DNA from: Pseudomonas sp. BP8
Lineage (GTDB): Bacteria > Pseudomonadota > Gammaproteobacteria > Pseudomonadales > Pseudomonadaceae
Direction of reading: 5' to 3'
DNA: 64,000 nucleotides
Assembly: GCF_017875955.1 (NCBI RefSeq)
Contig: NZ_JAGINK010000001.1
Span: 2,270,001-2,334,000, forward strand
The notes beneath the pieces are model-generated. The model did no database searches. It saw nothing but the letters and a program-made list of their open reading frames with translations, and had not been told where the DNA came from. Shown one piece after another: positions 57,927-64,000 of this stretch. Positions within the stretch are counted from its first letter, which is position 1; each line of letters begins with the position of its first letter. The translations under genes were made by a program, and so were the position numbers.

Positions 57927-59096
57927 ATGCGGCTAGTTCCCTGGGATCCGGATATTCAGACAGTTATGACCCGGATCGAATCGCTGGCGTTGGATTTGCA
58001 GCCAAATTTCCAACGGGGTGAGGTTTGGCCGAAGTCTAAAAAGCAAAGATTGATAGACAGCGTTCTTCGTGAGTGGCACGTCCCACCGATTCACGTGATT
58101 GAGAACCCTGAAACAAGAAAGCAAGAGGTACTAGATGGTCAGCAGCGTCTAGTGGCGATCCGGGACTTTGTCCGGGGAGAATTCGCTGTAGATGGATCTA
58201 CGGACCCCTTAGATCCTAAGATTCAAGATTTAGATGGGTTGAAGTATAGGATGCTTCCTGATGAGGTTAAGCGCCAGTTTGACCAGTTTACGCTTCGGCT
58301 ATATAGGATTGTCGATTTTAAGCCATCAGAGCCAGCAGAGCTATTCTATCGTCTAAATCAGCCTTCAAACTTGACAGGGGCTGAGCAGAGAAATGCATTC
58401 TACGGTCCAGTTAGAGATCAAATAAGAGAGCTTGTGCTTTCTTTAGAGGCGCGTGGTGTCGGTAAGGAGCAGTTCGGGTTTTCAAATGCTCGAATGGCTT
58501 ATGATGACGTGATTTGTCGTGTTGCGTTGACCGTCAAGCGCGGCACGATTGCAACGAAGATAATCGGTAATGACTTGGTGGAGCTTTATAGGAGTGAAGA
58601 GCCACTTGGCGGTCATGATCGCTCCTGTTTGGCGAGTTGCTTAGATCTATTTGTCGAGTCGTGCGCTACGGTTCCGAAACCGAAATTCAACAAGGCAACA
58701 TTGTACTCCTGGCTGGTGTTTGTTGCTCGAGGAACGCTGCTTGGTGCTTTTGATTCCAAGCACTCTAAGTATATTGGTCAGTTCTTGACTTATTTTCACC
58801 TGCTTGGAGTTGAGAGTTCCCAGAGAGAGGAGGGTTCAGAAGCTTCTTCTGCACTTGCACTAATTCCAATATATGAGGATCGAGCGACTTCTAGGGTGGC
58901 TGATGTCTCATCAATCCTTCTGCGTGACTTTGCAATATGGTACGCGTTTTTGGAGTTTTCAGTAGCTAGCGGATATAGCTCTACGGCCCTGACTGACATC
59001 AAGGATAGACTGAAGTTGATTAGTTCTAGTGGGGTGCGTGAGCCAGACGCTCTCAGTCGTCTCATTCAGAATTCAGGTTGGGGGGAGCTGAAATGA
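57927..59096 (+). CDS. DUF262 domain protein (ParB-like nuclease superfamily), putative defence component
   Basis: The product is 389 residues. The N-terminal DUF262 motifs are clear: PNFQRGEVWPKSKKQRLIDS (residues 27-46) and EVLDGQQRLVAIRDF (67-81), with D70, Q72, Q73 and R74 as the usual core. No HNH or DUF1524 nuclease motif is visible in the C-terminal 200 residues, unlike GmrSD-type enzymes. An AAGGAGG ribosome site precedes the ATG. The stop overlaps the next gene as ATGA. Codon use is AT-rich compared with the core genome. DUF262 proteins often take part in anti-phage defence. Confidence 0.85.
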   Translation: MRLVPWDPDIQTVMTRIESLALDLQPNFQRGEVWPKSKKQRLIDSVLREWHVPPIHVIENPETRKQEVLDGQQRLVAIRDFVRGEFAVDGSTDPLDPKIQDLDGLKYRMLPDEVKRQFDQFTLRLYRIVDFKPSEPAELFYRLNQPSNLTGAEQRNAFYGPVRDQIRELVLSLEARGVGKEQFGFSNARMAYDDVICRVALTVKRGTIATKIIGNDLVELYRSEEPLGGHDRSCLASCLDLFVESCATVPKPKFNKATLYSWLVFVARGTLLGAFDSKHSKYIGQFLTYFHLLGVESSQREEGSEASSALALIPIYEDRATSRVADVSSILLRDFAIWYAFLEFSVASGYSSTALTDIKDRLKLISSSGVREPDALSRLIQNSGWGELK

Positions 59097-60538
59097 GTGT
59101 CCGCGCCGCTAGCTTTAATGATGATTGGAGAGCGGTCTTCAAGCGAGATTACGCCGAATGCATTCAGGTCATAACGCTGGAGAACTCTAAAACAATTGAA
59201 GATGCCCGTGTGCCTTTGGGGAAGGGTATTTCAGCTCTAGTTGGTGGGAACGGTGTAGGTAAATCAACTTTTGCTCATGCTATTGTTGAGGGTTTGTTAA
59301 ATTCATCTGGCACCCCTGACCTGATTGTTCAGCAAGACCGCATCAATGGCTCAATAATAAATTTCAATATAGATAAGAGCGGCACGCAGCATGCTCGTCG
59401 TGTCACTTTCTCTAGCGGCAAAAAGATTGTCGAAGGTGATGATACGGTAGCCTGTACTTGGCTTGATCCCTCGTTGTTTTCTACCATGTGTCGGCAGCAA
59501 GTCCAGGGGGATGAAGCATTTGAAGACGTGCTTGACGGAATCACAGGGAGGGTTTTTTCTGAGCCGCAGGTCAAGCTGGCATCCTATGTAGTGGGTAAGA
59601 ATTACAGTGCCTGTGAGGTGTGGGAAGTTTTAGAATATGGCCCATTCGATGTGTGGCCGTACTTTAAGGTTAAAATTGAGGATGTTGAGTATTGCAGTGA
59701 AACCATGGGGCAGGGGGAGCTAGCAATGCTCACTGCTATATGGGCGGTTCAACGGGCGTCAAGTGACTCCTTGGTGATTCTTGAGGAGCCAGAAACTCAT
59801 GTTTCTTCACGGTCTCAAGTTGCTTTTATGGACTTCCTGGCCAGAGAAGGGAAGCAGAGGGGGATTAGTTTTCTGCTGACAACGCATTCGCCAGTGATTT
59901 TGCAGAAGATACCAATAAGCAACGTGTACTTGCTCTTGGGGAGTGGTTCGCGTTCAAAGGTGATAACATCGCCACGCCAGCATCACATATCTTCATTGTT
60001 AGGTGGTGGGGTTTCTCACAAGGCTCTGCTTATTGTTGAGGATGATACTGCGAAAGAATTTTGCGAGGCTATGGTTGAAAATATTGATCCAGATTTTTCT
60101 AGGCAAATAAGCTACTCCGTATCGAGTGATGGTGAGTCAGAAATAGTTAAAATCCTTCGTACAATGCCTAGGGTGCAAGGCTGGGCCACTCTCATTGGAT
60201 GCTTTGATGGGGATCAAAGAGAGTCGCGTGGTCAACTAGTTCTTCCGTGGCCCCATGTTTTCTTGCCTGGTGCTGAAGCTCCAGATAGAATTCTTCAAAG
60301 TGGTTTTCATGGCTTTGATAGGGATGAGACTGCACGAGAGCTTCGCGTAGACCGGCTAGATTTGGATGTTGCTCTAGCGGCTGCTGCGGGGGTCGATTTT
60401 CATGACTGGGCTCGTCATGTATCAGGGGGGTTAAACATAGAAAAATCTCATTTTATTAAGGGTATTACAAAGATCTGGATTAATGGAAACGATGCTGCTG
60501 CTCGCCAGTTCATCGCGGATGTTAAACAAGCTCTATGA
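59093..60538 (+). CDS. ABC/OLD-like ATPase with C-terminal TOPRIM-like domain, putative defence effector
   Basis: The product is 481 residues. The ATPase half has Walker A GGNGVGKST (residues 51-59), a signature-like ETMGQGEL (203-210), Walker B LVILEEPE (227-234) and the H-loop TTHSP (H265). A TOPRIM-like part follows, with LLIVEDD (E316) and IGCFDGD (D372, D374). This order is that of OLD family nucleases (as in Gabija GajA). The ATG at 59093 overlaps the DUF262 stop and follows a GGGGGGAG ribosome site. Together they form a two-gene operon. Function is inferred, not shown. Confidence 0.82.
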   Translation: MSVRAASFNDDWRAVFKRDYAECIQVITLENSKTIEDARVPLGKGISALVGGNGVGKSTFAHAIVEGLLNSSGTPDLIVQQDRINGSIINFNIDKSGTQHARRVTFSSGKKIVEGDDTVACTWLDPSLFSTMCRQQVQGDEAFEDVLDGITGRVFSEPQVKLASYVVGKNYSACEVWEVLEYGPFDVWPYFKVKIEDVEYCSETMGQGELAMLTAIWAVQRASSDSLVILEEPETHVSSRSQVAFMDFLAREGKQRGISFLLTTHSPVILQKIPISNVYLLLGSGSRSKVITSPRQHHISSLLGGGVSHKALLIVEDDTAKEFCEAMVENIDPDFSRQISYSVSSDGESEIVKILRTMPRVQGWATLIGCFDGDQRESRGQLVLPWPHVFLPGAEAPDRILQSGFHGFDRDETARELRVDRLDLDVALAAAAGVDFHDWARHVSGGLNIEKSHFIKGITKIWINGNDAAARQFIADVKQAL

Positions 60539-60713
60539 TAATTCGTCTTATGCACGTTTGTAGGGCGAGCTATCACCTAAGAGATAGGTCTGGGTATCGG
60601 TAGAGGCGGTAACTTTCAACTCTTCAGCCTCGCAGGGCTGAATCTAGCTATGCCGCCGAGACCCTACACTGTCCTAGCCACCTAGCACTTTTATATAGTA
60701 TTGAAGGTGAAAG

Positions 60714-60736
60714 ATAGCCGCCCCGAAGGCGGCTAT
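60714..60736 (-). terminator. Hairpin at the end of the 68-residue gene
   Basis: ATAGCCGCC and GGCGGCTAT form a perfect 9-bp stem with loop CCGAA. On the minus strand the stop codon lies within the first arm, and CTTTCACCTTC follows. Confidence 0.6.
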
Positions 60737-60939
60737 GAGCGTAGTCGCTCAATAGCGGACGCCATGGCCTCGGCATTGGTCTCTAGGGCTTCGAGTGCAA
60801 CCATTGCGTTTTCATGGATGTTAACTGAGCCACGCTGGCGTATCCACGTATCCACTTCCTCGATGGCTGCCCGTAACGCTGTCTGATTTATCAGCAGCAT
60901 TTCAAGGGTGTCAGCGACTACTGCGGCCTTGTCTTCCAT
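60733..60939 (-). CDS. Small hypothetical protein (68 residues)
   Basis: The product is 68 residues, mostly helical and acidic (MEDKAAVVADTLEMLLINQT and ENAMVALEALETNAEAMAS), with no cysteine. It has a CGAGG ribosome site upstream of its ATG and a hairpin at its stop, so it is probably a true gene. I do not recognise the family. It sits alone in the accessory region between the ATPase gene and the recombinase fragment. Confidence 0.5.
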   Translation of the reverse strand: MEDKAAVVADTLEMLLINQTALRAAIEEVDTWIRQRGSVNIHENAMVALEALETNAEAMASAIERLRS

Positions 60940-61253
60940 GATGGGATGCCTCGTGGGTGAGCTTCAATCGTGAGTGGCAGGTTAGGGAGTGCGGATTTAA
61001 TACCCTGCCATCTCCATATTGGCAGATACCTGCAATCATCTAAACCGTGCGTCAGCTACTGCCGAATATTAGGGTGAGCCGGAGTCGGAATATCATCGGA
61101 GTGTCTCAAATGAGGAACGTTAGCAACTGGCTCGCGGGTGAACGGGTGAGTCGGTGCTTAATGCTTCTGGCTGGCCCGTAGCGAGCCGCACACTACGATT
61201 TCAAAATATCGCGGGGTGTTCGAAAGACTTCCAAACGTGGTGTTGAAGGAGGT
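60940..61253. other. Gene-free stretch in the accessory region
   Basis: I see no gene, repeat or RNA in these 314 bp. Confidence 0.55.
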
Positions 61254-61958
61254 TTACAAGCTTGTAGGGCCGCTGGCGGCCTTAGCCAGTTCCAAGCCCA
61301 GTCGCTGCATCACACGCATCACAGCCGTCGGTGACCACTGTCCACCACGAGCGGTAGGTATCTTACGTGCAACTAAGCAATCGGCCACCGCTTGTAGGCT
61401 ACTGGCACCATCATGGATGCACAACCGGATAGTGTCCTTGACCGACGCTGCACGTTCGTCTGCCTGCTGACGCTGGGTATCGTGTCCCTTCGTCCTATTC
61501 AGCATGCTACGAACCTTGGCGAGTGCCTGAGAGCGGTTATTGATCTTCTCCAATGCTTCGGTGTCACCAGCCGCTGCTCGTGCCTCCAGAGACTTAAGAG
61601 CGGCTTTGGTTCGTTCGCTGATGATGGTGCGTTCCTGCTCGGCCAGCATCGCGTGAATGTGCAGTTCCACCGTAGAGGCGTTGGGCATTGTCGCGACCTT
61701 GAAGTTGCCTCGTTTCATCAGGCCAGCAATGTGCTCAACGTCTCGGCTCAGTCGGTCAAGCTTGGCAACTACCACAGTCCTGCCATTGGCGAACGCTGAT
61801 GCCCCTGCTGGGCGCTGTAGCGGGTGAATAGATCCCGAGACCCCCACGTCTTCAAATTCTGTCACGACCTGCCATCCATGTTGCTGTGCGGCAACCTTGA
61901 TGTACTCCCGCTGAGCGTCGAGGCCCAGGCCGGACTCACGCTGGTGGTCTCTGGACAA
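61254..61958 (-). pseudogene. Serine recombinase (resolvase family), N-terminally truncated
   Basis: The 234-residue frame matches resolvase/invertase family proteins: RESGLGLDAQREYIKVAAQQ, VVVAKLDRLSRDVEHI, HAMLAEQERTIISERTKAAL and a C-terminal helix-turn-helix-like end. The first beta strand, normally containing YxRVS with the catalytic serine, is missing or garbled. The frame upstream reads VKSIYPLLSRDHQ and soon meets a stop, and no ATG is available (only a TTG). The gene therefore appears cut at a junction near 61960 and is probably inactive. Confidence 0.6.
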
Positions 61959-62039
61959 TAGCGGATAGATAGATTTTACATCTGTTAGAACGACCTACCA
62001 AAAGTTGTAATTATTGGTGTGGAGTAAATTGCTCGGTCT

Positions 62040-62213
62040 TGCCGGATAGTCGATGTACTGGATCGCCATCATCCACACACCGAAAATCAACCACAGCGGC
62101 GCGGCGATGACGTTCACCACCGGGATGAACGAGAGGATCAACAACGCCAGCGCGCGAGGCAAGAAGCCTAATACATCGTCTGCAACCCACGTTAAATCAA
62201 TGCCCTTCCCCAA
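62040..62213 (-). pseudogene. cysZ: Fragment of sulfate transporter CysZ
   Basis: 58 residues resemble the inner part of CysZ ([20 protein letters not shown] and [20 protein letters not shown]). The rest of CysZ, about 250 residues in full, is absent on both sides: the frame goes on into unrelated residues after YIDYPA, and no N-terminal half is found upstream. It is a remnant, probably left by recombination. Confidence 0.6.
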
Positions 62214-62839
62214 GGGGGTTGAGCGGGAAACGTATCAGCTAGGTGGATATCGTGTGAAGGGGCAGACTGCGCGCTCCACTACTTGGCCTGGCTCGGGTTC
62301 CGGGCGATGAAGAGCCGCCCGAGCGTAGGAGTGTCCTTAGGCAGTGGAGCATTTCAGCAAGGGGCGGAAGGAGAGTGGTTGTGGCACAACTACAGGCTTC
62401 TGTAAGAGGGGCCGACCCCGGCAAACGGCGACAGGCCTTGTACGTGCTCCCAAAAAAAGTGAAAACCTCTGGGGATAAGGCCCACAGCCGATACCCACGA
62501 ATCACACAAAATCTATGCACAAGTTATCCACAGGCGCTCACCTTGCAAAGGCCCCGAGACCGCATTATCTTGTATTGCAGGCAAGAGCTAGGCACTAGAT
62601 GTAGTGTCCTTGCCAGTTACTGACCTCGGACGAGGTAGGAAGAAGAGTCTGCGAGTGATAGCGCTTCGGTCGCCAAACTTAGAACGCAATCACCCGCACC
62701 ACCTGACACCACGGTAGCGACTACGCGTTAGTCCAGGGGACGAGCATTGAGCCAAACCGTGTAGCCTGCGTCAATGGCTTCCTGCTCGTTGGCAAGCCTC
62801 TGGTCTGACAAATCTACCTTTGATTGAGATTTGACAACC
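62214..62839. other. Gene-free region in the accessory DNA
   Basis: No convincing gene. It contains one perfect DnaA box and an AT-richer stretch around 62440-62540. An 82-residue frame at 62375-62623 has no family-like pattern or ribosome site. Confidence 0.5.
62524..62532. promoter_or_regulatory. DnaA box TTATCCACA
   Basis: A perfect match to the DnaA box. A near match in the other orientation (TGGGGATAA, about 62471-62479) lies 50 bp to the left. One box alone is weak evidence for an origin. Confidence 0.3.
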
Positions 62840-63094
62840 ATGACCAATACTAATCGAACCTCCCCTAAAGTCGCCAAGCTGGCTTCTGAGACGCTTCGTG
62901 ATCCTGCTGCTTCCGCTATAGCCAAGAGCTTTGCTGCGTCTGCTTTGGCTCAGGCAAAAACTGGTAAGCAGACGAGCGCTGAGATGGAAGCAAAAGCTGG
63001 CAAGGCTTTGCAAAGCACCAAGTTCAGTGCTGATACCAAGGTGCTCGCAGCGTCTGTGGTAGCTCAATCCAACAAGCAGCGGGGGCGTAAATAA
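62840..63094 (+). CDS. Small basic alanine-rich protein, first gene of an overlapping pair
   Basis: The product is 84 residues, helix-rich and basic at the end (SNKQRGRK), with TSPKVAKLASETLRDPAASA and ADTKVLAASVVAQSNK giving a twice-repeated pattern. No ribosome site is strong; a TTG three codons earlier (62831) is an alternative start. Its stop overlaps the next start as TAATG. It could be an antitoxin or partner of the next protein, but I do not recognise the family. Confidence 0.6.
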   Translation: MTNTNRTSPKVAKLASETLRDPAASAIAKSFAASALAQAKTGKQTSAEMEAKAGKALQSTKFSADTKVLAASVVAQSNKQRGRK

Positions 63095-63411
63095 TGACCA
63101 TTCATGCAATTCTCACTGTGGACTTGAACGGTTCTGTCTCCACCGCTGCGCGGGCCAGGTTCTACGAGGTGCTGAAGAACCATCACTATGTGAAACACAA
63201 GCTCACCACCCTCTGGACCGTGCAATTTACACCCAGCACGACGCCTGCGAGCGCTGAACGGATTGCGCGAGAGCATGTAGCCCTCGCAGCTAGGACCGCT
63301 GGTATCACTGACTACGAGGCCCTACTCATGCAAGGAACTCAGCCGGCTGCTGAGTGGAAGGGAGCTCGCAGTTCCTCTACCCTCTTGACTGGCGCATTGC
63401 GGAGCTACTAA
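63094..63411 (+). CDS. Small protein with Cas2/VapD-like fold pattern, function unknown
   Basis: The product is 105 residues. The predicted order is strand (IHAILTVDLN), helix (ARARFYEVLKNHHYVKHK), strand (LTTLWTVQFTP), helix (SAERIAREHVALAARTAGI) and strand (YEALLMQG). This is the ferredoxin-like layout of Cas2 and VapD, with an aspartate at the end of strand one. It overlaps the 84-residue gene by one base, and a strong terminator follows. No cas1 or repeat array is present, so a CRISPR role is unlikely. A toxin or RNase role is only a suggestion. Confidence 0.6.
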   Translation: MTIHAILTVDLNGSVSTAARARFYEVLKNHHYVKHKLTTLWTVQFTPSTTPASAERIAREHVALAARTAGITDYEALLMQGTQPAAEWKGARSSSTLLTGALRSY

Positions 63412-63421
63412 CAGGAGATCA

Positions 63422-63445
63422 GGCCCCGCTACGGCGGGGCCTTTT
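63422..63445 (+). terminator. Intrinsic terminator of the small gene pair
   Basis: GGCCCCGC and GCGGGGCC form an 8-bp stem with loop TACG, followed by TTTT, 11 bp after the stop. Confidence 0.85.
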
Positions 63446-63607
63446 AGTATCTGTTATGCGTATGACTGCAGGTCCAGCTATTAGCGTTTAAGATATCAGA
63501 CACATGCGGTACGCAAGCTATCTGATACCTGTGGTGGGTTGTTGCGTACCCCATATCCCCAAAACTAAGATGAACTGATCCTCCTACTGCCAAGGTAACG
63601 GATATCC

Positions 63608-64000
63608 ATGCCATCGAAGCAATTGCGACAAGCTCAGGCAGCCTTAAGTGTTTTGCTGAAAGCAGCGAATCTTATGACTGAGTATCAAGCTTCTAAGGCT
63701 TTCGGCTTTATGGAAAGTGTTTATAGGCAAGTGAAGACGCCCAAAGGCGATATAGTGTGTTTTTCCAATGCGGCGCTAGAAAGTTTTGAGCGTCTGAGTG
63801 GACTCGTCTGGCAAACGCTTTCGGGTAAGGAGTATGTCGACGCGAGTGATATTGATCTTGTGTGTAAAGAGGTTTTGGGGCGTTGGTACGAAGATGATGT
63901 TGTTGATAGCGTAGAATGCTTTTTTAGAGAGGTTGAAGACGTAGCAGTTCGCTGCGTGAGTGAGCATGAATTCTATACAGCTTTGAGTGGTATTGAGTTC
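63608..64000 (+). CDS. Unknown protein, 3' partial at window end
   Basis: An open frame of 131 codons runs from the ATG at 63608 to the last base without a stop. It begins MPSKQLRQAQAALSVLLK and contains QASKAFGFMESVYRQVKTP and the acidic RWYEDDVVDSVECFFREVED. Codon use is AT-rich, like the DUF262 gene. No transmembrane segment or known motif is visible, and the family is not recognised. The gene continues beyond the window. Confidence 0.6.
   Translation, partial: MPSKQLRQAQAALSVLLKAANLMTEYQASKAFGFMESVYRQVKTPKGDIVCFSNAALESFERLSGLVWQTLSGKEYVDASDIDLVCKEVLGRWYEDDVVDSVECFFREVEDVAVRCVSEHEFYTALSGIEF

Noticed and set aside
62375..62623. 82-codon frame
   Set aside because: No ribosome site, no family-like pattern, and it spans the DnaA box region.
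63094..63411. Reading the 105-residue protein as a CRISPR Cas2
   Set aside because: No cas1, no repeat array and no other cas gene are visible, so only the fold similarity is kept.

Overview
The window is high-GC chromosomal DNA from a fluorescent Pseudomonas, most likely of the P. putida group. The gene order (cytochrome c maturation, glyoxylate carboligase cluster, purine catabolism cluster, smc-zipA-ligA, 4.5S RNA) is the one known from Pseudomonas genomes. Intergenic DNA carries many copies of the P. putida type REP palindrome (CTGTAGGAGCGGGCTTG followed by CCCCGCGAA). No plasmid, phage structural or CRISPR locus is visible.

Layout. 2-6648 is the ccm operon for c-type cytochrome maturation (ccmA partial at the left edge, then ccmB to ccmI, with almost every gene overlapping the next), followed by a small lipoprotein gene. 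7220-9881 holds single metabolic genes (2-hydroxyacid dehydrogenase, GFA-type protein, FKBP isomerase, histidine phosphatase). 9911-20320 holds a racemase plus NCS1 permease pair, an Lrp regulator, a DMT exporter, an rRNA-type methyltransferase, an MscS channel, a sulfate-binding protein, a voltage-gated channel-like protein and a urea transporter. 20510-27101 is the gcl-hyi-glxR-ttuD-pykF operon that turns glyoxylate into glycerate and lower-glycolysis intermediates. 27360-29610 has a GlcG/HbpS-like gene, a RutR-type TetR regulator and a DUF808 membrane protein. 29948-37664 is the urate and allantoin cluster (two Tsx-like porins, urate/xanthine permease, puuD, allA, uraD, puuE and divergent uraH). 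37832-39662 is an intact group II intron. 40622-49385 holds the purine permease, a GntR regulator, guanine deaminase and xdhABC. 49653-57553 is core genome (gntR, smc, zipA, ligA, 4.5S RNA).

The purine theme unites 9911-12188 and 20510-49385: guanine to xanthine (GuaD), xanthine to urate (XdhABC), urate to 5-hydroxyisourate (PuuD), then UraH, UraD and PuuE to allantoate, AllA from ureidoglycolate to glyoxylate, and Gcl/Hyi/GlxR/TtuD/PykF to central metabolism. Allantoicase, which sits between uraD and allA in P. aeruginosa, is absent here. Two operator-like motifs recur in the intergenic regions of this theme: pairs of TTGTRTACAA (FadR/GntR type) and 16-bp boxes resembling the E. coli RutR site. 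The window itself encodes a matching regulator for each. A hairpin with a competing stem precedes the urate/xanthine permease and is a riboswitch candidate.

From about 57557 to the right edge the DNA changes character: lower GC, no REP elements, and accessory genes directly downstream of the 4.5S RNA gene. This includes a two-gene DUF262 plus ATPase-TOPRIM unit (the best candidate for an undescribed defence system), a truncated serine recombinase, a CysZ fragment, a small overlapping gene pair whose second product looks like a Cas2/VapD-type fold, and an unfinished unknown gene at the right edge.
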